NCBI GenBank assembly: GCA_903838415.1
Contig: CAILYI010000058.1
Coordinates: 1-33,019 of the forward strand
Direction: 5' to 3'
From: an uncultured Anaerolineae bacterium
GTDB taxonomy: Bacteria; Chloroflexota; Anaerolineae; Anaerolineales; Villigracilaceae
DNA: 33,019 nt
Under the pieces are notes generated by a model. That model was given only the letters and a program-made list of their open reading frames with translations, was not told the origin of the DNA and did no database searches. Below are positions 15,992 to 23,687 of the stretch, piece by piece. A program made the translations under genes and the position numbers. Positions within the stretch are counted from its first letter, which is position 1. Each line of letters starts with the position of its first letter.

Positions 15992-16587
15992 ATTCCCAGC
16001 AACTTTTGCAGCAAAGGCAAAGCAGCTTTAACCGCCAGGGCGCGATGACTCAGGCGGTTTTTTTCATCCATGGATAACTGCGCCATGGTCAAATTCATCT
16101 CGGGGATAAAGAAAATCGGATCATAGCCGAAGCCGTTCCCGCCACGCTCATCAGGGATAATCTCCCCGTAGCAATTCCCGTCCGCAAAAAGCACCTGACC
16201 ATCCGGCTCCCCAATGGCGACGGTGGCATGGAAATGCGCCGTCCACGGGCGCGGCTTGCCGGACAGGTTTTTGAGCATGTAAGCGCGCCGGTCGGCATCC
16301 GTAGCCTTCGGCAGCGGAGAATAGCGCGCCGAATGCAACCCCGGGGCGCCGCCCAACGCATCCACTTCAAGGCCAGAGTCATCTGCCAGGGAAAATAACC
16401 CGCTGGCCTTGCTGTACGCAACCGCCTTCTTCCCGGCATTCTCGACATAAGTCAGGCCATCTTCTTCGACTTCGATTTCGAGCCCAATGTCTGCCGGAGT
16501 CACCAGTTCCACGTCCAATCCTGCGAGCAGCGATTGGAATTCTTTGACTTTTCCGCGATTGCCGGTAGCGATGAGTAATTTCTGCAT
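15988..16587 (-). CDS. rdgB: XTP/dITP diphosphatase (non-canonical purine NTP pyrophosphatase)
   Basis: A 199-residue protein of the Ham1/RdgB family, which hydrolyses ITP, dITP and XTP to monophosphates and so keeps deaminated purines out of nucleic acids. Motifs are ATGNRGKVKEF (7-17) for triphosphate binding, ADDSGLEVDALGGAPG (68-83) with the catalytic Asp, and the nucleobase-pocket GFGYDPIFF. The frame is open upstream, but the ATG at 16587 gives the family's normal N-terminus and has GGGAG upstream. It follows queG after 25 bases in the same direction, and its TAG stop overlaps the stop of the convergent hydrolase. Confidence 0.95.
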   Translation of the reverse strand: MQKLLIATGNRGKVKEFQSLLAGLDVELVTPADIGLEIEVEEDGLTYVENAGKKAVAYSKASGLFSLADDSGLEVDALGGAPGLHSARYSPLPKATDADRRAYMLKNLSGKPRPWTAHFHATVAIGEPDGQVLFADGNCYGEIIPDERGGNGFGYDPIFFIPEMNLTMAQLSMDEKNRLSHRALAVKAALPLLQKLLGI

Positions 16588-16612
16588 GTGAATATTTCTC
16601 CCGAACTTCAGG

Positions 16613-17665
16613 TTATTTTTGGATTTGTTCCGCCGCCCAGTGAGCATGCTCCCGCACAAGCGATTCATCATCCTTTTGAGCCTGCTCCAGCGCCGACAAC
16701 AACTCCGTTTTTCCGCTGTTCCCGGCGGCGACAGCGATATTGCGCAAATATCCACGCCGTTTGGCGCGTTTGACCGGGCTGTCTTTAAACTTTTGGTTAA
16801 AGCCCTGCGGCGTCAGTGTCAATTCTTCTGCCAGATCGGGTTTCTGCAAACCCGGGCGCGGCGCAAAAGCCGCATCTCCATCCGCGGGCGCAAAGCGAAT
16901 ATTCCACGGACAAACCAGCTGACAAATGTCACAGCCAAAAGCCCATTCACCCATCAGCGGGCGCAAATCGACGGGGATTTCAGCCTTGTTTTCGATGGTC
17001 AGGTACGAGATACAGCGACGGGCGTCCAGCGTTCGATCCGGTAAAATGCAATGCGTAGGACAGGCTTCGCTACAACGCGTGCAGCTGCCACACTGGTCGG
17101 TGACGAACGGTTCGTCGGGCGGCAGATCAATTCCCAGCAAGATTTCTGACAGGAAAAAGTAAGAACCACGCTGCGGATTGATCAGGCAGGAATTCTTGCC
17201 AACCCAGCCCAAACCGGCGCGCATGGCAAGCTCGCGCTCCAAAATCGGACCAGTATCCGTGTACCAGCGATTGGGCACGGCATGACCGACCAGTTCCTCG
17301 AGAAAACTGACCAGCGCCTGCATCCGCTCGGGCAAAACCAGATGATAATCGCGGCCCCAGGCGTAGGCGGCAACCCGTCCCGAAGCAGGCGGCGCGTTTA
17401 TCGGTGGGGCGGCTCGCGGGTTGGAATAGGGCGTCCCCAAAACGAGAATGGAACGACAGTCGGGCAGAATCAGGCGCGGGTCGGCGCGGCACTCAACGGC
17501 GCGTTCATCCGCCAGATAAGACATTTCCGCATGACGACCGGCTGCGAGCCAGCGCCGATAATGTTCGATCTGATTGGATGGATGGGGCAAGGCAAGGCCC
17601 GCCAGCGTAAACCCAAGCTGGCGGGCTTTTTGTTTTAACTCAAGGGCCAATTGCCCGGACGTCAT
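16613..17665 (-). CDS. queG: Epoxyqueuosine reductase, B12 and Fe-S dependent
   Basis: A 350-residue enzyme for the last step of queuosine synthesis in tRNA, reducing epoxyqueuosine with cob(II)alamin. The catalytic Asp137 is in YTDTGPILERELA. Eight cysteines for two 4Fe-4S clusters are in the expected order: Cys192, 195, 198 and 202 in CGSCTRCSEAC, Cys218, and Cys245, 248 and 252 in CDICQLVC. The C-terminus (about 300-350) holds HEAT-like helices used for tRNA contact. Its ATG overlaps the TGA stop of the upstream lipoprotein as ATGA, so translation is likely coupled to that unrelated-looking gene. No other queuosine gene is in the window. Confidence 0.95.
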   Translation of the reverse strand: MTSGQLALELKQKARQLGFTLAGLALPHPSNQIEHYRRWLAAGRHAEMSYLADERAVECRADPRLILPDCRSILVLGTPYSNPRAAPPINAPPASGRVAAYAWGRDYHLVLPERMQALVSFLEELVGHAVPNRWYTDTGPILERELAMRAGLGWVGKNSCLINPQRGSYFFLSEILLGIDLPPDEPFVTDQCGSCTRCSEACPTHCILPDRTLDARRCISYLTIENKAEIPVDLRPLMGEWAFGCDICQLVCPWNIRFAPADGDAAFAPRPGLQKPDLAEELTLTPQGFNQKFKDSPVKRAKRRGYLRNIAVAAGNSGKTELLSALEQAQKDDESLVREHAHWAAEQIQK

Positions 17666-18246
17666 GGCACAACAATTACCACTGAAAATCTTTCGCCAAA
17701 AGCGAAACCGTTATTATTGAACAGGCGCCAATAGCCATTGTATGTGCCCGCTTTTTCAGGCGCTTTCAACTTGACAGAGATTTCAGCATCTGCGCCCGGC
17801 GCAACGGCAGCAGTGAGGGCCGTGGATTGTCCGCTCAGTTTTTCGCCGTGTGACCAGCGAATCTGATAACCAACATTCCAGGCGCAGGTGCCGGTGTTTT
17901 TGACTTTCCAGGTCTTGATAAATTCTTGCCCGGGGGTCATAGTCGTCCCATCCGGCACCGAGGCGTCATTGATGAACGCCGAGTCGTCGCACTGGGGCGG
18001 CGTGACGGTGACATTCGGCGTGGCTGTTTCGGTGGGAACCGGTACCAAAGTGTCGGTGGGAACGAGAGTCAGCGTCGGTTGGGCGAGCGCGGTTTGGGTG
18101 ATACCGGCGACTACTGTTTGCACAGCGGCGGTTTGCAGGGCATTGATATCCACCGGAGTGGCGCTCGGTTCGACGGCTGCACTGGATGAGCAGGCGGTGA
18201 GCAAAACAACGATCAACAGTATGGAAGCATAATTGACTGTCTTCAT
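17662..18246 (-). CDS. NBR1-Ig-like domain lipoprotein 5
   Basis: A 194-residue predicted lipoprotein, with lipobox L-T-A-C (Cys19), a shared segment INALQTAAVQTVVAGITQTA (about 34-53), a Thr/Val/Pro linker and one NBR1-Ig domain (about 86-192). Domain markers are VPDGTTMTPGQEF, KTWKVKNTGTCAW, Trp131, VAPGADAEISVKLKAP and YNGYWRLFN followed by FGERF. It retains more of the tryptophans of the FW-type domain than the 773-5059 copies. AAGGTG upstream of the ATG acts as ribosome binding site. The stop overlaps the queG start. It may bind an extracellular polymer or partner protein; nothing in the sequence specifies this. Confidence 0.9.
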   Translation of the reverse strand: MKTVNYASILLIVVLLTACSSSAAVEPSATPVDINALQTAAVQTVVAGITQTALAQPTLTLVPTDTLVPVPTETATPNVTVTPPQCDDSAFINDASVPDGTTMTPGQEFIKTWKVKNTGTCAWNVGYQIRWSHGEKLSGQSTALTAAVAPGADAEISVKLKAPEKAGTYNGYWRLFNNNGFAFGERFSVVIVVP

Positions 18247-18306
18247 AGGAACACCTTTACAGTAAGGTTCAGGGATGGGTTTCAGTATATGGATAAATTC
18301 AATATC

Positions 18307-18312
18307 ATTATA
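18307..18312 (-). promoter_or_regulatory. -10 box TATAAT for lipoprotein 5 / queG / rdgB
   Basis: An exact TATAAT on the minus strand lies about 60 bases upstream of the lipoprotein 5 start and just after the terminator of lipoprotein 6, so lipoprotein 5, queG and rdgB probably form one transcription unit. The -35 region is poor. Confidence 0.55.
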
Positions 18313-18337
18313 TACCGCAAACTGGGGCGTAACAACA

Positions 18338-18375
18338 AAGAACCCCCGCTCTACAGAAATAGAGCGGGGGTTCTT
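18338..18375 (-). terminator. 16-bp stem terminator after lipoprotein 6
   Basis: A perfect 16-bp stem (18338-18353 with 18360-18375) with a 6-base loop; the minus-strand exit is T-rich (TTCTTTGTTGTT). It begins 13 bases beyond the stop of lipoprotein 6. Confidence 0.88.
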
Positions 18376-18388
18376 AAGAACTATCCGT

Positions 18389-19126
18389 CTATTTCACAAC
18401 TTTGATAAATACCGTGAAGTCACCGCCAAAGATTTTCCCTTGATCGTCGATCATGCTCCAGTGGGCGACGTAATCACCGGGCTGAACAGGGGCGCGCATG
18501 GAGACGCCCAAATCGACAGTACCGCCTGATCCCACCTTTTGATCGCCATTGGAGAAGTAAATAGGGTATGCGCCCATGGATGGTCCGGCCCAGATGGTCA
18601 GGCCATAACCTTGATCCCAGGGACAGAATCCAGTGTTTTGGATACGCCAAACTTTATAGAATTTTTCGTAAGGCTTTAACACCGTGCCATCCGGAATGGT
18701 AATATCCGCAATGAATTGTGAATTTAAGCAAGCCGGGCCGGAATTTGCTCCCGACGCCGCTGCTGCGCCAATCGGTGTCAGGCTGGGAACGGCGGTCACC
18801 GTGAGACCGCCAACCACTGCAGGAGTGGGGGTGACTGTTACAGTCCCCTCGAGCACAACGGCCGGAGTGCTGCCAGCCGCAGCCTGGGTTGGCGCTTCAG
18901 TCGTCGGAGGTGCAGCCAGGGTTTGGGTGGGAGCAGAAGTTGGAGAAGCCTGTCCGGCAATTTGTGTCAATTGGACAAAGGCGGTCGCCGCCGCCGAGGT
19001 CATAACAGCGTTGACATCCACAGCGGTGGGCGTGGGTTGGGTGGCCTGCCCAAGCCCGCAACCACTGAGCGCGACCATGGCCACAAGCGCCAATACAATT
19101 TGAATTGGTTTGGAAAAACGATTCAT
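18389..19126 (-). CDS. NBR1-Ig-like domain lipoprotein 6
   Basis: A 245-residue predicted lipoprotein, lipobox L-S-G-C (Cys23), with a shared segment VNAVMTSAAATAFVQLTQ (about 38-55), a long Thr/Pro/Ala linker (about 60-130) and one NBR1-Ig domain (about 133-243). Markers are IPDGTVLKPYEKF, KVWRIQNTGFCPW, Trp179 and YVAHWSMIDDQGKIFGGDF. It is the most divergent copy: the KTW motif is KVW, and an insertion YPIYFSNGDQKVGSGG replaces the usual VxPG loop. GGAGGAAGT in front of the ATG is a strong ribosome binding site. It is transcribed separately from lipoprotein 5, with a terminator in between. Function is unknown. Confidence 0.88.
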   Translation of the reverse strand: MNRFSKPIQIVLALVAMVALSGCGLGQATQPTPTAVDVNAVMTSAAATAFVQLTQIAGQASPTSAPTQTLAAPPTTEAPTQAAAGSTPAVVLEGTVTVTPTPAVVGGLTVTAVPSLTPIGAAAASGANSGPACLNSQFIADITIPDGTVLKPYEKFYKVWRIQNTGFCPWDQGYGLTIWAGPSMGAYPIYFSNGDQKVGSGGTVDLGVSMRAPVQPGDYVAHWSMIDDQGKIFGGDFTVFIKVVK

Positions 19127-19184
19127 ACTTCCTCCAGATTTATCATCTGCGTGATGAGCGCAAATTCTTAATGATACAATTTCT

Positions 19185-19190
19185 ATTATA
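19185..19190 (-). promoter_or_regulatory. -10 box TATAAT for lipoprotein 6
   Basis: An exact TATAAT on the minus strand about 58 bases upstream of the start of lipoprotein 6. It lies in the 141-base gap shared with the divergent membrane protein gene at 19268, for which I see no convincing promoter. Confidence 0.55.
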
Positions 19191-19267
19191 TCTTAAGCCC
19201 AGCCGGGGCTAAATAATCTGGAACGAACCAGATCTTCAGCAAGTCTTGCCATTTTGTCGGGATAGTC

Positions 19268-20611
19268 ATGGGTAGAAGCCGATCAGGATTGTTCAAAAAT
19301 TTAGTTGTTTTTTTTGTTTCTGTCGTTGCGCTAACCCTGGGCTATTATCAAAACGAGTGGCATGCGGCCGGAAAAAAATGGTTCATCGAATGGCAAAAAA
19401 AACATGAACACGTTATCGTGGCGCGCCTGGTCCAATCGCGGCAGACGGGCGTCTTTTCGTATGGCGCGCTGCCCGGATTCGGCGATATCACCACCTGGGA
19501 CGTGAACGACTCGGTCATCGAACACGAATATGACTTTTTTGCAAATGGCGGGCAATTCAAAGCTTACTGGACCTATGATTCTGACCCCGCTCTGCAAAGC
19601 ATCCCCTTTAGCCTGTTGGAACGCTTTGCTGGTCTCGCGCCAGCCACCGATCTCAAGCTCTTTCGACTTTCAGAAGCAATCCTGGCGGCCACGGTGTTGG
19701 GCTTTTTTTTAATCTGGATTTTGGGCCAATTCGGGCTGACGGCGGCGCTCGTCACCCTGGCATTTATGCTCGCCTCGGAATGGTTGACGCTCTTCGGGGC
19801 AAATTTCTACTGGAATCTTTGGGCTTTTTACCTACCGCTGACAGCTTTTTCCTTCTACCTGCAGCGTTCATCCAAAAACGGGCATTATCGCAGCCACGAT
19901 GTTTTTCTGCTGCTGGCAGGGACGATGCTGGTCAAATGCCTGGTCACCGGCTTTGAGTTTATCAGCACGGCGCTCGTCATGCCTTTTACGGCAATGTTTT
20001 ATTACGCTCTGCGCGATCGCTGGGCTTGGAAGGTTTTCCTGCGCCGGTTTCTCTCTGCTGCACTCAGCGCACTGACTGGAGCAATCGTCGCGCTGGCGGT
20101 TCTTTCTGCCCAAATCAGCTCCGTCTTGGGCGGATGGAACCCGGCGCTGCAATTCATCATGCACACTTTTGGCAAACGCTCCTTTGGCGACCCGGCCAAT
20201 TACAGCGGCATCGAAGCGCAAAGCCTGACTACCAATCTTTTTTCCGTGCTTGAGATCTATTGGAGCGGACGAGCGCTCAACCTGAACAGTGTTTTGCACA
20301 TCAACATGCCGGGCTTTGAGATCACCTACTCACAGATTTTCGCGCTATTCGCGCTGTTTACGTTGCTGTTTTTGCTGCGCGACCGTTTCTTTGGCGGATT
20401 TCCACAACAGAAAACGGCTTATGCGCTGGTCGTTACGACCTGGCTCTCGGCCCTGGCTCCGCTTTCATGGTTTGTGCTGTTCAAGGCGCACTCCTACATC
20501 CACACGCAAATGAATTTCATCATCTGGCAGATGCCGTTTACGTTGTTTGGCTTTGCGTTGTGCGGATTTGTGCTCGCAAACCTGTTTCGGCGCACTGGTG
20601 CGGATGAATAA
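19268..20611 (+). CDS. Multi-pass membrane protein of unknown function, possibly GT-C-like
   Basis: A 447-residue protein with one N-terminal membrane segment (about 10-27), an external region (about 28-133), and about eight further segments. The external region contains RLVQSRQTGVFSYGALPGFGD (53-73). Later motifs are NFYWNLWAFYLP (179-190) and VKCLVTGFEFIST (222-234). These resemble an uncharacterised membrane family sometimes found in polysaccharide loci, where the patterns RN-x-YW and KxLxGYE recur; this comparison is from memory and unproven. The long loop after the first segment and the overall layout suggest a lipid-linked sugar transferase. GGGAT before the ATG is a weak ribosome binding site. 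It is convergent with the CelD-like gene and has its own hairpin. Confidence 0.6.
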   Translation: MGRSRSGLFKNLVVFFVSVVALTLGYYQNEWHAAGKKWFIEWQKKHEHVIVARLVQSRQTGVFSYGALPGFGDITTWDVNDSVIEHEYDFFANGGQFKAYWTYDSDPALQSIPFSLLERFAGLAPATDLKLFRLSEAILAATVLGFFLIWILGQFGLTAALVTLAFMLASEWLTLFGANFYWNLWAFYLPLTAFSFYLQRSSKNGHYRSHDVFLLLAGTMLVKCLVTGFEFISTALVMPFTAMFYYALRDRWAWKVFLRRFLSAALSALTGAIVALAVLSAQISSVLGGWNPALQFIMHTFGKRSFGDPANYSGIEAQSLTTNLFSVLEIYWSGRALNLNSVLHINMPGFEITYSQIFALFALFTLLFLLRDRFFGGFPQQKTAYALVVTTWLSALAPLSWFVLFKAHSYIHTQMNFIIWQMPFTLFGFALCGFVLANLFRRTGADE

Positions 20612-20640
20612 ACGGCCTTTTCAGGCCGTTTATGTTATTT
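20610..20640. terminator. Terminator between convergent genes
   Basis: A stem AAACGGCC/GGCCGTTT (20610-20617 with 20624-20631) with a TTTTCA loop overlaps the stop of the membrane protein gene. A moderate T-rich stretch follows on the + side, and it may also serve the CelD-like gene ending at 20635. Confidence 0.6.
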
Positions 20641-21654
20641 CGTCACTTTTACGCGCATCACATGCCGCTTTTGCCCACCAAATTTATATTTATAATCTTC
20701 GTCGCCGCGCAGAAAATCGAATTCAGCGCGTTTGTTTTGATTGGCCCATTCGAGCAGATAGCCCAACAACACCCAGCCAACCGATAAATCCATGAAGCGC
20801 CGGTCGAGGCCGGAGTTGTAGACCCAGATTTTATTGTCGTAATCAAAGTTGAGATAGCTGCAGGCTTTTTCGCCGTCCACTTCCAGGAAGGCCAATTGCA
20901 GGTACCCGGCGCGAAAAGCGGCATGGACGGAGGCTTTCATCTGTGAACGCATCACAGTCGTCAGGAAAGCGTCTTTTTCGGAGTCATGCGCCATCAGCGA
21001 GAGAAAATCGTCCATCTCGGAATCGAGTTTGCTCTCGTCATCGACAATGTACCAGCGCACGCCACGTCCACTCTCTTCAGCGCGGCGCATTTTTCGGCGG
21101 ATTTCGTGCCGTTGTTTTTTGTCGATGCCTGACAGGTAGGTTTCAAAATCACCGGGCAAAGGAATGAATGGGGTAGGCTGATAAATTTCTTCAGCGTAGG
21201 TCCAGCCGCGTTTGACGGATTCGGCTTTCAGCGCGCTTAAGCTGGGAGAATTATCGGGCAGGTTGTATAAATCGAGCAGCGACCAGGTTGACGGATAGTT
21301 TTTGTCGATCCAATCGAGCAGGGCGGAGAGAAAGGCAGGGTATTGTTCCGCGCGGACGATTAAATCCAAATAATCGGAGATTTCAATACTTCCCAGCAGC
21401 ATGAGCGCGGGTTGGCCATCGCGGTTGGTGGTCAAAAAAAAGGGCGCGATGCCCAGTAATTGGTCGTTTTCAGTGGCCATGATGACCGCCAATTGACCAT
21501 CCTGCCATTCGCCACCGCCGCGCGTGCTCCACCAGGTGGAAAGGTATTCGTAGCGCAAAAACGGGGCGTTGGTCATGCCCATTTCGACCAGGGAATTCCA
21601 GGCCGGGGCGTAGCTTTCGAGTGTGTCAAAGGTTGTGTGAAGTTTAAATTCCAT
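20635..21654 (-). CDS. GNAT-family acyltransferase, CelD/BcsL-like
   Basis: A 339-residue protein with two tandem GNAT-like halves as in the CelD/FemAB-related family. Diagnostic stretches are FLRYEYLSTWW (about 32-42), the central KKQRHEIRRKMRRAEE (about 179-194) and the C-terminal LRGDEDYKYKFGGQ (about 318-331). Members transfer acyl groups from CoA or aminoacyl-tRNA and are often found with exopolysaccharide genes. No signal peptide. The next gene upstream, the lone membrane protein, is convergent. A GGGAA before the ATG is a modest ribosome binding site. The acyl donor and acceptor cannot be read from sequence. Confidence 0.82.
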   Translation of the reverse strand: MEFKLHTTFDTLESYAPAWNSLVEMGMTNAPFLRYEYLSTWWSTRGGGEWQDGQLAVIMATENDQLLGIAPFFLTTNRDGQPALMLLGSIEISDYLDLIVRAEQYPAFLSALLDWIDKNYPSTWSLLDLYNLPDNSPSLSALKAESVKRGWTYAEEIYQPTPFIPLPGDFETYLSGIDKKQRHEIRRKMRRAEESGRGVRWYIVDDESKLDSEMDDFLSLMAHDSEKDAFLTTVMRSQMKASVHAAFRAGYLQLAFLEVDGEKACSYLNFDYDNKIWVYNSGLDRRFMDLSVGWVLLGYLLEWANQNKRAEFDFLRGDEDYKYKFGGQKRHVMRVKVTK

Positions 21655-21756
21655 GTGTTTGTTCCCGAAAAGATTTTACCAGTATGTTCTTTGGTAGGCT
21701 GCTTGTGCTCAATAAGTCTAATACGTTTCAAACAGTGCAGACGCTTTCAGCGTGCG

Positions 21757-21793
21757 GAAAATAAAGAGACCAGTACCGCCGGCGCTGGTCTCT
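21757..21793 (-). terminator. Terminator after homoserine dehydrogenase
   Basis: A 9-bp stem (21765-21773 with 21785-21793) around an 11-base GC-rich loop; on the minus strand it is followed by TTTATTTT. It lies 31 bases beyond the stop of the gene. Confidence 0.8.
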
Positions 21794-21823
21794 GATGGTT
21801 TCTTGTACGGTTTGGATGAATTC

Positions 21824-22846
21824 TCAGCTTTTTACCGCGTTGATGAAATCGGCCAGCAGGCCATAAGCGGTGGTGTGCGGACCAGGGTCAGATTCGATCA
21901 GGGTCAGGTCGCCCAAAACGTCGGTTTGAAACTGGACGATGGATGTGGTGCCTTCCACGCTGTAAAAAGGCGAGGTCATGGGGATCAATTCAGGCGCAAC
22001 TTTGCCCTGGATGGTATTCCCATCGCGTTTGGCGGTGCAGATCAGTTTGTAGCGTTTGCCTTCGGCTTTCGCGGCGGCGATCATCTCGGGCGTGATGCCG
22101 CGGATGCCGGTGCGATCGATGCTGGCCGGTTTAACGGGGATATTCATCAGCACAGTTGCCAACGCCGCAATCTTGATGGCGGCGTCCCAGCCGTCAACGT
22201 CACCGGATGGGTCGGTTTCGGCAATGCCGATTTTTTGGGCGTATTTGACGGCTTCATCGAAAGGTTCGCCATTTTCCATGCGCGAAAGGATCAGGTTGGT
22301 GGTGGAGTTGAGAATGGCGCGGAAACCGGTCAACTGCGCGGCGGGCAGCGCACCGCGAAACAGGGAGAAAATTGGCGCGCCGTCCATCACGGCGGATTCG
22401 TGGAAGAACTGGCGTCCCTTGGCTTTGGCCAGCGCCTTGAGCTCGTGCCAGGCGTGGACTACCGGGCCCTTGTTGGCGGTGGCAACGTACATGCCCAATT
22501 CCAGCGCGGCGCGGATGTGATCGATGGCGGGCTGTCCGGTTTCGTAGTTGACCGGGCTGTTCTCAAACAAGACATCCGCGCCGGATTTTTGGATGAATTC
22601 GACTGAATCAGCGCTGGAAACGGTACTGAATTGTTCGAGCGATTGACCGGCCTTGACGGCTTCCAGCACTTTGGTCAGGTCAATGCCAGCGGGGTTGATG
22701 GCGCGTCCTTTGGAGCCTGTGGCGATGCCAGTCACGCTGAAGGTGATATCGTAGACTTCTTTGAGTTCAGCCTGTTTGCGCAGCAGCAGTTCAGCGGTGG
22801 CGCGGCCAACATTGCCAAATCCGAGCAGGGCAAGTTTATAGTGCAT
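21824..22846 (-). CDS. Homoserine dehydrogenase (no ACT domain)
   Basis: A 340-residue NAD(P)-dependent oxidoreductase reducing aspartate semialdehyde to homoserine in threonine/methionine synthesis. The N-terminal Rossmann motif is LGFGNVG (7-13). NKGPVV, ESAVMDGAPIF and NSTTNLIL form the active site region, and ETDPSGDVDGWDAAIKIA holds the catalytic acidic residues and lysine. It lacks the C-terminal ACT domain of the approximately 430-residue form, so feedback control by threonine through that domain is not expected. The frame is open upstream to 23068 but the ATG at 22846 with AGGAGA upstream gives the normal N-terminus. It follows the SCO1664-like gene by 85 bases. Confidence 0.93.
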   Translation of the reverse strand: MHYKLALLGFGNVGRATAELLLRKQAELKEVYDITFSVTGIATGSKGRAINPAGIDLTKVLEAVKAGQSLEQFSTVSSADSVEFIQKSGADVLFENSPVNYETGQPAIDHIRAALELGMYVATANKGPVVHAWHELKALAKAKGRQFFHESAVMDGAPIFSLFRGALPAAQLTGFRAILNSTTNLILSRMENGEPFDEAVKYAQKIGIAETDPSGDVDGWDAAIKIAALATVLMNIPVKPASIDRTGIRGITPEMIAAAKAEGKRYKLICTAKRDGNTIQGKVAPELIPMTSPFYSVEGTTSIVQFQTDVLGDLTLIESDPGPHTTAYGLLADFINAVKS

Positions 22847-22931
22847 GTTTTTCTCCTGGATTGAGGGGATAAGGGAAAAGGATGATGACAGGGCCGGTGG
22901 AACGGATTCCGCGCGGCCCGCTTCTATCGAC

Positions 22932-23645
22932 TCACAAGGGCGGATAGGGAAAGAACCGGCGGTCGACTGGCTGCAAGGGGTAGGTTTCCACGGCAAGCAG
23001 CAGCCCGGCGCGTTGGACGAGAGCGGCGAGCTCATCCACGTTGAGATAACGCGCCAGTTCAGCCTCAAGGGCTGCGGGGAGAGTAGTCAACTGCTGAATG
23101 GCGGTTAAATATTCAGGGGCGATGGGCTCTCCGGCGAAATCCCAAATCACAGTGCGGAGTTTGTCATCCACATTGAAGCACAGACCGTGATCGATGGCGT
23201 ACAGGTGCCGGGTGGCTTTTTCAAAGAAGATATGGCTGCCCTTGCGATCGGCATTATTGGTGAGATGGTCAAACAGCGCAACCGGGCGCAGCTTGTCCTT
23301 ATCTTCCGGTTTGAAGGTGAAGTAGTGGTAATTGGGATTGTATTCGATGAATTGTTGCAGGGAGCCGGGGCCAAACGGCCCGTCTTCGCGGAAGATGGTG
23401 TAAGGGACAAGCCCCCAGCCCAGCGCCTGGCTGATGTGGTATGCCGCCACTTCACGACCAGCCAGCGTGTTTTCGGGAAAATCCCAGAGCGGCTGCTCCC
23501 CTTTTTGGGGTTTATAGACTGCCTGGATTTCCTGACCATCATGGGTAACGGTGACGAGAAAAGTGTAATTAGACCCAAGGGTGAACTGTCCCTTGAGTTC
23601 GATCGAACCGGCGGCAAAAGCGTGGTGTAAAAATTCTTCGTCCAT
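22932..23645 (-). CDS. SCO1664-family protein, PI3/PI4-kinase-like fold
   Basis: A 237-residue protein with a kinase-like core: ATP-binding lysine candidate Lys45 in AVYKP, a catalytic-loop-like FDHLTNNADRKGSH (125-138) with Asp126, Asn131 and Asp133, and a metal-binding AIDHGLCF (150-157) with Asp152. These are features of the phosphatidylinositol-kinase-like family known from Streptomyces locus SCO1664. In Actinobacteria such genes lie next to DUF3090 and a histidine-phosphatase gene; here the DUF3090 partner is adjacent, the phosphatase is absent. Whether it phosphorylates a lipid, a small molecule or a protein is unknown. A hairpin sits just before its start. Confidence 0.82.
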   Translation of the reverse strand: MDEEFLHHAFAAGSIELKGQFTLGSNYTFLVTVTHDGQEIQAVYKPQKGEQPLWDFPENTLAGREVAAYHISQALGWGLVPYTIFREDGPFGPGSLQQFIEYNPNYHYFTFKPEDKDKLRPVALFDHLTNNADRKGSHIFFEKATRHLYAIDHGLCFNVDDKLRTVIWDFAGEPIAPEYLTAIQQLTTLPAALEAELARYLNVDELAALVQRAGLLLAVETYPLQPVDRRFFPYPPL

Positions 23646-23653
23646 ATACTTTA

Positions 23654-23680
23654 GACCCTAAAGGGAGAACCTTTAGGGTC
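23654..23680 (-). promoter_or_regulatory. Perfect hairpin just upstream of the SCO1664-like start codon
   Basis: An 11-bp perfect stem (23654-23664 with 23670-23680) with a 5-base loop, in the 42-base gap between the DUF3090 and SCO1664-like genes. It ends about 8 bases before the start codon and has no T tract. AAAGG and AGGG within it are the only ribosome-binding-site-like sequences, so the hairpin may limit translation of the second gene. Confidence 0.55.
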
Positions 23681-23687
23681 GCGGTTG

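Noticed and set aside
21752..22606. Plus-strand 284-codon frame opposite homoserine dehydrogenase
   Set aside because: The minus-strand gene has clear enzyme motifs; the plus-strand frame is Gly/Phe-rich without a domain and lacks a ribosome binding site.
22847..23068. N-terminal extension of homoserine dehydrogenase
   Set aside because: The extension overlaps the SCO1664-like gene, and the ATG at 22846 has a good ribosome binding site and gives the Rossmann motif at the usual place.
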